DNA from: Trichoplax sp. H2
Taxonomy: Eukaryota; Placozoa; Uniplacotomia; Trichoplacea
NCBI GenBank assembly: GCA_003344405.1
Contig: NOWV01000194.1
Location: 1-64,000 of the forward strand
Direction of reading: 5' to 3'
Length of the DNA: 64,000 nt
This document shows, one piece after another, positions 25,301-37,300 of the stretch (position 1 is the first letter of the stretch; each line of letters begins with the position of its first letter). A program made the translations under genes and the position numbers. The notes beneath the pieces are model-generated. The model saw nothing but the letters and a program-made list of their open reading frames with translations, had not been told where the DNA came from and searched no databases.

Positions 25301-28300
25301 AATATCATCACGTAAATACTGATTGTGCCAGATCAAGGCTGCAAATGTAGCATCCACGGTACAATTGACTAAATTTCCTCCAATACTTTGATACCCCAAG
25401 ATCTTTCGACATCTAGACAACAGTTACAAGTAAATATAGTTAATTTTAATGTTCTAATAGCAAAATATGCATAGTAACTAAAATTAAAAAAAAAATAGGT
25501 TATTTTCATTATCTTACCGCTTTAATAGTTTCTCTGCGTCACCCTCGTTTTTCGCTAAATCCGATATGAATTCAAATGAGGATGATGACTTGCTTCCTTC
25601 AGACGACTAAATCATTAGTAACAGATAATAGAAATAAATACGTAAAAGCCTTTGAATTGAATAAAAGGTCCTTCAGGACATGTGACAGCGTAAGCATCGG
25701 ACCGAATATACACGAAAACTATATCAATGAATCTAATTTGTGACATACGTGGTATCCTGACAAACTCCTCGTAAGCGTTTTACCAACTTCGATTCCACCA
25801 CGGAATATAGTTTGCCATATTTTATTATCCTCTAAAGTAGGCTCATCGGTTGTTGATGTAGTATCTTTAGTTAATAACTTTCGTCGAGATGAGCCTAGCC
25901 AGTATAATAGTAGATTTATACTTCCAACTATTCGGCATGCAAAATAGCCTACAAAAACTGTATGTATCGCATCATTAAGAAAATCTCACCGATATAGAGC
26001 TCTCTACATAGAAATCCGATTAAACGTCCATGGCTTAAAAACAAATCGAATAACCAAGGCAAAGAAGCTAGCTTATAACCAAAAGCAGATACCTATTTTG
26101 ACAGCAAAATAAACGTTAGTATACTATAAACCGTAAGTGGTTGTGATTAGAGCTGAAATATCGACACCAAATCACCCTAATGTGTTTAGACATGCTTAAT
26201 ACGTTCTTACTGTTACCTTAAATTTATAACCCCAGTCCGTATTAGAACTATCCGAATTGAAAGTAAATCGTAAGTTGTGCCCTTGAAATGTTGCTTTAGT
26301 TGGCCATTTTTCAAATCCAACTTTATAATCAAACCGTTTTGTGTTTCCAGTCTTATCGACAAATTCTAAGTAATCGAAACTAGGATAAAAAATTATGCAA
26401 AAGAAAAGTAAGAAAATGACAGCAATATTGACTTCCGGTAGCTTCCAATTATAAAGATCTGTAGTTTTATGATAAATGTAATTTTGATTTTAACGAACCT
26501 ACGCTCGGTTCTGCATCTTTCATCAAATTCAACTACAAACGAATGCGCACCCGGACAATAAAATGTCTGTTCCGACATAAAAATTAATACTGAGCACGCC
26601 GTGTCCACAACTTTCATTTGATTAAGTAAATAAAACAAAATTAAACCGCTGTAATGACTGACCTTTGTAACATGCAAGTTGTTTTCGTAGTTGTGGTTTG
26701 ATTCTTCATTCCAAATACGAAGTTCCACCTTGTCCTCAACACATTCCCAAGCAAGATCGTTCAGCTAGTTAAATAGAAGCGATGTAAACGTTACTATTGT
26801 CTTGAAATGAAGCATAAAATTGGTAGTCACATGATTATATCACAAACCGTAAAAAACAACTTCGGTAGGACAGCTGCCAATTTAATCAATTTTACAGTGA
26901 TTGGTTGGAATGTATCTACGACAAACTTATGAATTGTATTGACTTCCTTAACTATGAAAGGAAGTAGTAACATCTGCAAAAATTACACAAATGAATAAGT
27001 CATCACTTTCGATTTACGCGCAAGGCTTAAAATTTAGAGTACAAAACCAAATTTTTTTCTGGCACCATTGCTACAGTAGTTGATGTAATTACTTACTAAT
27101 TCTCTGCATGTCACTGAAAGAAATGTGTGTCTTGTCCATAGAACTACTTGCTCCTATATATTAAAAAGAAATTTAAGATAAGCGATATTTGAAATTAAAA
27201 GTAAGTAGAAATTCAGGGTATCTTAATCATATCATTTCCGGTAGCTTACTGTTGCGAATATGAGAGTCATTCTTATGTCAAGACAATACTAAACGAACAA
27301 TAAGTTACCTTGTTGACGGCATCTTGCAATAGTACTTCTAAACATATATTCATTCTTTTAACAACAACGGTTGTATCTAAAATGCGATAACAACAAAATT
27401 GCAATGTTCTCAAGATACAATGCCATTTTATAAAAGAGATTGGATAAACATTCTGATTAAATTATAGGACAATTACGGAACTAACATTTATTAATAAGAT
27501 CTTCAATTTGACGACGTATTTTTATATCAGTAATTGGCTTTCGTAGCTGATTATAACACCAAGAGAACAGGTATCTTTGCAATACATTAAGTAGTTGCGT
27601 AATACCAGTGGGTTTATATTCTTCATCATGATAGTGGTATGCTCGCATAATTGATTCACACTAAAATTTAGAAAATAGTTCCAATTAGACAAACAATAAA
27701 TTCTAGTCCATAGTAACATCAATATAACTATTACAATTTCATGAAACTTTATAGATAACATTTCTAATTGGATTTATATATTGGAATAGTATCATTTGTG
27801 CAATTGATTATTATAACAATCTCAATTAAATTCCGTTACAGAGCTACATATTTATAATCATACCTCTCGGAAGGATAATTCCAACACCTTCTGGATAATC
27901 TTTAGGGCATGTGATAAATCGCTTTCCTAACAAAGATTAATTTTTTAAGTCATATCATTTAGCCTTTCATTCTACATATCTGCTTACAAATTATGAGTAA
28001 GGAAATAAGAGCTTATCGAACTATTTCTTACAGATGTTACATTCTCAGGTAATTTTAGAAGAAACATAGCATGACCAGATATAAAATAACGGCAGAGCGA
28101 TCTTAAGGTTACGGCTACTGAATGATCCGATCTTCGTCCCTAACAGAATAGCGTAATAACATTTTGCAATTTCACATAGATCGACAAGATATTTAATAAC
28201 TACAATTGAAGATAGTGACAACACAATAATCGATTTTAAGTATTAACCGTTGAAATTTTTATCTTTAATTCATCGAGAAGTTCAGCTAAGTATTGACAAC

Positions 28301-31300
28301 AGGTTTCAGGTCGTGGGAAAAATACCTCAGTACCTAAATTATTCATGATGAATACGAGTACATGTCAGAATTATCTACAGACACAACGATACCTTTACAA
28401 ATTACACTACTTGCCTTCAATAATTGAAGCTGTAACTATTGCTACCAGTGAATGATCACTGTTGATAGAATTATCATTAACTAAGCTACAAAGATGAGAA
28501 AACATTTCCTGACGGCTAGCCACTGTTGCATCCTATAAGGATTAAGGAGATTATCCGGAATAAATTTTGATATAAATTTAAAGGTATCAAAAAAGATCAT
28601 TTTAGAGTTAAATACGTTAATTATTTACCTTATTGGCAGAGTTGTCATTATTACTTTCATTTGAATCATTTTGTAATTCTTTCCAGCTCTCAGATGTTTT
28701 CAGCCGAGGTAAGGTTAAATATAATACTCGCAGTATCAATATCTTAGCTAGTTTTCCTTTATTATCGTTCCTATGTAATTACCATTAAAATGACCACATT
28801 GTAAAGAAGTAGTACAGTATAGTACTTGGTATTTGACTCAAAAGTAAAAATCTACAAACCTTTTCGTATAAAAAGAATATAACTTCCATATCGTACTCAA
28901 ATTTAGCGAATTATTATCATGAAAAAACTAGATCAATGAAAGAAATTTGTTACTAGTGGTAAAATTGATCCATCAGAAATCAACGACCAATCAGGCGTAG
29001 TTTACGCCAATTAAATCATTGTTACCTTATTTTTAGATACTGTAGATTGTTTTCGTAAATTTCTCTGCAAATAAAATAATTCATAAAAAAGATTATAATG
29101 TAATCATAGTTTATCAAATATAGTGCTACGTGCTTATGCTAATAATTATATTATAAGCTATCGTATAATTGATAGGTTACGAATTATAGCATTAACAAAA
29201 ATTCAATAACTATGAAGAATTAAATATTTCTATAGAGAATGGAAGATATATTAATTACAATGCTGACCTGCTTTAACAAGCAACTACAAATTAAATTAGT
29301 TACGCGAAGAACAACAGAGTCTGCTTCGATAGGAGCCGCAGCAGAGTCAGGAATTGGTGCAACGGCATCCTAGTGTTTTAAAATGAGAAATTAACTCCAC
29401 CTATACATCGTTGTTTCTGTAACATTTTTAATCCTAATTTATTCTAAACTATTATTAATATTGAAGACATTTCATATTCACCACATTAATGTAATCAAAT
29501 TCCGGGATCTTGGGGTATGAGAATCCAAGAAATTTTATAGATCTAATACTTAATCGATCAGCTTCATCGCCTTGTGTTCCAAGAAGTTTAACTACAACAT
29601 ACTGACAGAAATAATTCTCATTATAATTATAATTACCAACTAAAACTCGTTTGTAATACTATAAAGCCGTAAGGTTGAACAGTTTTTCATTTGCTAATCA
29701 TAAAATTGCAAATCTAATAGCATGCTTCGTTAAAATATCTATTTAATAGTATCATTACCTTTCCAGTTCTAATGACATCCATTTCGACAAATGTTTCATA
29801 TCTATTCGAAAACATGGATCATAGTACCCGAATAAAAACCCTATCCATTAATACTACGTTAGAGAAAATATTCAAATACCTATCGGACATAAAATCCATA
29901 CAAACAACCGGATTTAGGTTACTTTTATCATAGGGCGATTTCGTTCTTCTATAACAGCAATATCATAATATTTTTATATGATTGTTTAAATCAAGAATTA
30001 TGCTATAGATCACAATGGAATAGAATTCTTAACTGCTAACCTATCATGTATCATCTTCTCGTATTGTTCCGTTGTCATATCATCGTATTTTTTTAGATCA
30101 TTGAGTAATGACTTTAGACAGAAAGAGCTATCATTCCTTCAGTAAAAAGAAATTATGCGGTAAGTTAATTATGCCTTAAAATTTGATTCTCAGTACATTT
30201 TAAAATTGAACCGGCTTACCTATTATCGTTGATTACAAACACTAAGCAATACTTTGGACAAGTAGACCCTTTGGCAGTCTAGGATAATAACGTCAATAAA
30301 AGAACAAAAATTAGAAATGTAGTACTGATTAGAATACTACTGTAAAAAGAAAATTCCAATAACTTTTATGTAAACCTTAAATTTAAGAGCAGTTAGCTGC
30401 AGTACATGTGCTTCTTTTTTACAAGTAAAAACCAGTGTCGCTTTCTTTTCTCCCGTAGCAGTAGAAAAAGCTACATGATAATTTATAAAATGATTGCTAT
30501 CAGTATACAAGTATGGATCATAATTATTGAGTAGACAATGCTAGAAAAAGATCAATGATTGTCAAGCTTACTTCCACTATCTTGCAGAACAGTATCCGCT
30601 AAATTTTGATCATCTTTCGCTTGGACATCACAATAAAATAAAGATATATCCAAGGCATCTCCTATTTTTTATTTACAATTAAAGTTATTACAACGACTCA
30701 ACTCTTTTCTTCATTAATACAAGAATTCATCGCATTTCAATATTGTATAAAGTGAATTAGCAACGCATTCTTAATAAAAAGAAATTGTAACTAAAAGGAT
30801 AATTATTAATTTTTCATTAGAAGGAAATCAATTTATAGGTCAGTTTGATAAATAAAATAAAGGAATATAGCCCATGAAATATAATGTTATCAACATCAAA
30901 CCTACTTGAGCTACGAAGCAACTTGTAATATTCAGCATACATTGACACCAGTAATTCTCGGCACTTTAATTTAGTTTCTGAATTATCTAATGTTAAATTT
31001 TTAACTTCAACTTAGTATTAGATTAGCATGATAAAGCAGAGATAGTTTACCCAAATCCTTGTTAATCACTTACCCACTAACAAATTTAATGCACGTATAA
31101 TGCTTCCTAAATCCGCAGTAGCCAATGAAAACGTCAGAAAACATTCTAATACTTCAGCCTTTGTATTTGGATCATTATCGCTAAAACAATATTTAAAGAT
31201 ATGAATTGAGGTAAATAATCAGACCAGTTAGCATTTCATCTTAATAACTCATAAATGAGATACGAGACTTCAAATTAGCAAAAATAAATAAACATGTTAC

Positions 31301-34300
31301 ATTCGAACATTAACACGTGCTTATTAATAATGCCCAAAAAGATGGGTCACAACTTACTCTATTAGTGCATACAGAAAATTTTCTATCGATTCTTGAGTCC
31401 TGTTGCTCAAGTATTTGATAAGATTTTGTGTTGTAGATAAACACAATGGCTTAAAATCTCTCAGTGCGATTCTATCCATTAACGGTAAAATAGAATCATC
31501 ATTTCATTAATTATATCGAACATTGCTATAAAATATAGGATTAGCAGTTACTTTGCATGATTAAGTAGAGCTTTCTTCAAGCTAGGAGATACAGGTAATG
31601 CCGCTTTAACAGTTTCAGTAACGATAGAAAGCAACCAAGTAATAGAGCTAGATACAATATTGAGCTCAGGTGCCGGTTTAGCATATCTAAAACAAAATTC
31701 GTATGCTGTTACAGTTTAATTAAAGGCTGTAGTGGTAATGTCATAGTACTTACCGATAGCCAATCGTTTTGATACCACGAATTCGGGTATCACAGCCTCC
31801 ACTATGGCAACGTTGAATGTTTATTTGAAAAACTGTAAAGTTTTGAGTAGGAACATAATACAATAAATCGAGTAAATTTGAATAGCCTAAATGCTAAATC
31901 GTTTAACTTGTAATGGGAAATCATGTTGTACCTGTATATGAAAAGTTACTATGTCTTTCATAGACTTTGAAATAGCCATGATGAGAACTAGATAAATGAT
32001 ATTGACACGAAGTAAATGTAATATTTAACTTCAAACGTAGGATTGATCACGATCAGTAACAGCTGGACAAGAAGATGTAACTACACCCAAGGGCTAAGAG
32101 GGTGTCACTTTTTCATTGCTTATTAAAGTAAATCTTAAAGTAAATCTTAAAGTAAATAAGGGCTGGACTAGCTAGCTAAGCACAGAAATGTTTTAAAAGT
32201 ATACCAAATGAAAGGCAATACTTGTAAATTAATCTATATTTCGTACTTTGGAATAGTTACTGTAGACACGATATTAACAGAGTCAGCATCAAATCCAGCA
32301 GAAACAGAAACTTGTTTGGGCATATAACTTTGGTCTACTGGAACAACATAGATACTGAGCTCTGTTAATTCAACATCCGGTTTGATACTTAGCCTACATA
32401 TATAAAAATTTTAAAGAGGATAGTAAATAGATTTTCAATTCCAAGTAAAACGTGTGTAGATGCATAAACCGATAGTATTCTAATAAGTTCCTTTACCTTA
32501 TCCAATGTGTTCCTGTAATACCATCCGATTGCCAACAAGTGTGAAAATTTCCATCCAAGAGGCTATATCAACAGGACAAAGATAATAAGATGCAAAGGGC
32601 AGCAAGAAATTTGGTCATGGTAAGAGAAATAAATGAATATTATATATACTCGTACTTACTTATTCAACGTATCACTGTTTGATGACACCTCCAATTTTTG
32701 ATGACATTTTAAACATAGTGTTCGTATTTGTTTCTCCCCGCTATCATCGTAGGTAGTACTTGCAACTAAAATGTAATCAAGTTATACCAGATATTTATTT
32801 CTAAATTAAAACCAATCCACTACATCATTATTTGCTATCGATAGAACAAAAGCACTACTACATCGCATTTCCTACTCTTGATACCTTTTAAACTCATTTC
32901 ACCCATAATTTTTGCGATAGCTTTATCACGTAATGCGAAGGAATCATTGATATAGTTTAAGGGAGGAAATGGAACTGAGGTAGCCGAAATTTGATTATTT
33001 ATGATATACTAGAATGAAGAAGTACTTTATTAGAAAGTTTATGTGAGACACACATATACGGTATATACCGTGTTGAAGAATAAATATTTGTAACGAAAAG
33101 CAAATATGCTCTCACCTTCATCAATGACCGATATAAATCTTTTCTCTTTCCTTCATTGGTAAGAGCATTAACACGACCTTACAAATAATCAATAAAGCAA
33201 GTCAATAACAAAGACATTAAAAAAGCAACGTATATTTCCTTTCGCATTGACTATAACACGCTCAGAAAAATGCATTTTTATAACTTTTATTTCATTAACT
33301 GTAATGTAACTTACCAGGTGTCAGCGGACACGTTGTAAACATGTAATTGCTTCCATTTAATTCATCATTTTGTGAGCGAAAGCGCTGCTTGAAAAGCTAT
33401 TTCAGTATAGATGGAAATGTGGATAAACATATCTGTTAATTAGATCTAGAAACTTTGACTAATGAGTTATACTATAGGAGCAGTAATTTTAGCAGGTTCT
33501 GATATTAGTCACAGACTAACCTCCATAAAATCTTTACTATTTATGATACCTTGACCTTCAATATCGAGCTGATCGAAAGCCTATAATAATAACACGTCGA
33601 CTTTTATTATTAAAAGCGTTCGTATTCGAATCTTGCTTTTATCAATTCTACATTGAGGCTACTGAAACTTACCTCAGCACCTTTCTCTGCAGTAAGTCCA
33701 TGAGATTCCAAAAAATTGATAAATTGAAATTTGGTGACAGAATTCTAAACAGGGTAACAAAACAGATTGTTATAGAAGTATCTCCCGTAATTGTCCGCTT
33801 TACTACGACACAGGCCAATAGGTCTTTGCTCATCATACTATATATACTGGTAAATGTGTGTTGCCAGACTATTTAATTAAAGTAAAGTATGTTGCCAACT
33901 AAGCTTACAGAATATTCATTCAATTTTACAGACTAGCCATAGATACAGTAGTCAGTGCGTAATGTACGGTAGTAGTCATTGCTATTAAGGGATACGGTAG
34001 ATAAGCTTAATCCTCTATCACTCCCATCAAGACTTTGCACTTATCCTACGTGGCTGCAATTTTTTTTGATACATGCATGGTTTAATTGCAAGTCAACGTA
34101 TAAAAATGGAATGGCGATGATATCAAGGCAAGGAAGCATCTTTGTCTACAAAGTCATTCAAATAGAATGATCAAAAAAATTCTATCTGTAAATTGTTACA
34201 ACTATACAAGTAATATTGCCCACCCATTGCCTTTGCTATTTATAAAAGTATTTGAACCAGCAAGGTTATACTTGTATATCTATATATTGCGAATAAAATT

Positions 34301-37300
34301 TACGACTATTTATGCTATACTGTATACTGTAAATAAATCCAAGATTAATTTTAAACGTCATATTGGCATCTATCCATGATATACCTCACGCCTTTCTGCT
34401 CTATCTTCAAGCCATGCTATCGTTGTTGATAAAACATCGCTAATGGATAATTCTACTTTATCGCTGCTATGTAAGACAGTGAATAATACGCCAATTTTAA
34501 TTTCAAGAATTAATTAGTCAATCAAAGTAGATTAAATTAACTACAATTATAAATGTTTATTACGGTGCGATGACGGAGACACTAGACGAAATTTATAATA
34601 GAATGGACTATGATCCTTTCTGTTTGCATTTCTGATATTCTATTGTATATTCAGTTTAATTTCATGTCGTTTTCTATTTCTATCTATTACATTTATTATA
34701 GCATTCACTTTCATTGACATATAGTAGTACGTTAAGATTCTATTACTATCATTCTTAATTTCCACATTTATTACTGTTACCATTGCAATCACTTACGATG
34801 TTACAAATTTTCGTAAACTTTCTAGATTAAAAAGATCACAAATTTCTTCATTATTTACAAGTTCAGTGTTCTAAAATGGAGAAAAAGCAATTACAGATTC
34901 ATATCCATTCTGTGCATTAATTCATGCAGTCTATTACGATAAGCATATGACTCAATCATTATCTGCCGTAAGCAATCTACTAGTTTGCTAAGTCAAAATG
35001 GCTGCTAGAATATCGAAAACAGTACTACTATCTCAATCGATAGAGGGATCACTTTATTAACTGTAAGCAATTTAAGACGAAACCATAACAGCTTAGAGCA
35101 TAATGTAACGAATATAATGTGTTTTATTGCCTTCAAGTCTGGATAATCTTGAACTACTGTCTGAAATAACAAGATAATCTATTACAAGTTACGAACATTA
35201 CATAACATGGAGGAAGAATACTTTTCTGTTGCTCATCCATACTCTCTGGGTTATCAAGTTGAAATTCAACAGCACGAAGGGAATGGATGTAAAAGTCTGT
35301 AGAGTCAAGGTCTACAATATCCTGTCATAGTCTATGTATATATATATTTATATATTGCAATCAACACACGAAGTGGCAGTGAGTTATTAAGGGTAAATCT
35401 TTCAACACGGTCTTTGTAACATATTCCCTTGTTTAAGACGACAAATAGAGTTGCATGGAATGGTCTACATTGGTTAATGATAGGGTAGAAGAAGGTTCAG
35501 ACGATGCATACCAATCGTGGATAAATGGGGTTTCCTAACCTGTAGTACTGTATGTAAGACTTGTACAAGTTGTTTGTATTACAAATGATATGAAATAGAA
35601 TTTCTCCTTGCCTAAGACTTGAACGATAATAAAGGTGTTTGGATAAATAATTCTGCCATGATTCAAGTCCTAGTGAAGAGTGGATTGGCGATTCTTCTAT
35701 TATGTAATCCAGTTTAATCAGGATTGACCACAAGTTAATTAATCCAATTTATTTTATTATGATGGGGTAATTTAGTTAAAAGTACTCTTGGGCCCAATCC
35801 AAGCTAGACACAGTGAAACGAAATTTAAAGCTAGTGTATTTATCATTTTATCCAGTTAAATCAAGAATGACTTCAAATCATTTAATCCTATTGATTTCAT
35901 TGTGATGGAGTTTATTTGCAAAGTACCCTGGCCCCAATCAACGGTGACATGGTCCAATCACTTTTATAGCATAAATTAATGAATTTAATTGATTTCATGA
36001 TGATGAAGAAATTGATCAGAAAGTATCCAGATCCCTACCAACGATAGACAGACATAATCAAGCGACTTTTTGGAGCTCTTTTTTTCCATGATTTAATCCA
36101 GTTGAATTAGAAATGATGATAAAGCATGGACTACTAGAAAAACGATACGATTTTTTTTTCTAGCAATCCATGCAATAAGCTAACTAATCCAAGTTATTTG
36201 ATGGTGATGGAGTCATTGATATTCTTGGAAAGTAACTAGGCCCCAATCACCGATGGACACAGTCCAACGTGATTGAGATGCCTGAATCCATGTTCTACTA
36301 TGTATTGATTGGCAACGGGAAGAATTGCAAAATGACGATCGATGTAGTTTATCTATGCTGTAATATCCAAGCTTTACTATTGGAATGGTTATCAAGAGGA
36401 TGAATTGATTCGTAGTATAATTTACGAAGAGTTTACTCTCTGTAAATAAAATACTACTAAGCTGGAAGAGCGGTGTTATCTACTTCAATGATAATTTCAT
36501 ACCAACATGTCCACTTGTCCAGTCTATCATTTCTACTTTCTTTATGACATAACTCTAGCAAGTCTTACTTGCAATGATCAGAAGATACTCATTCATCATT
36601 CAGAATTGATAGCCAAAAAATACTACTGTATTCCCCTTCAAATTATGGTGTTATCCGTGGAACATGTCCACTCTATCATTTCTACTTTCTTTACCACACA
36701 ACTCTAGCAAGTCTTACTAGGAATGATGAGAATATAGCCATTCATCTATCAGAGTTGGCTCCATAAAGTATTATTCCCTTAAAATTGCGATGCTATCCGT
36801 AAAATTGAATCATAAGTTTACACCAATAGGTTCCAGTAAATCATTTCTACTCTGTGCATGACAAAACTCTAGGCGTCTTATTACTAGCAATGATCAGAAT
36901 ATACCCAATCATCAATCAAAGTTGGCTAAAAAATAAATACAACACTACCAACTTCTTTTCACGGCTGAGTTGTATGAAAGTCTTGTTGGGAATGATCAGA
37001 ATATATATCCACTAATATATCAGCTATCCTTGATTATTTCAATGTCATTTCCTATATTATTAATAGACCTAAATTCGACTGTACCATTTTGACAAGGGAA
37101 AAATTGAGTAAACAAGAAGAAATAGTCAAGCTATCCTTGATCATTTCTATTCGTCTATGTAATCGATGTGTTCTACAAGTTAAACAAGTACAATCACAAC
37201 GCCAAGGCAAGTAAACAAGCGCAAAATGTCCCGTTGGAGTAGAATAGACATGATCAAGACTCTCGTCATCGTGGAAATACTCGTAAGATCAAAAGTCCAA

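Noticed and set aside
33979-34379. Two + strand open frames
   Set aside because: They lie within ZZEF1 introns on the opposite strand and show no protein features.
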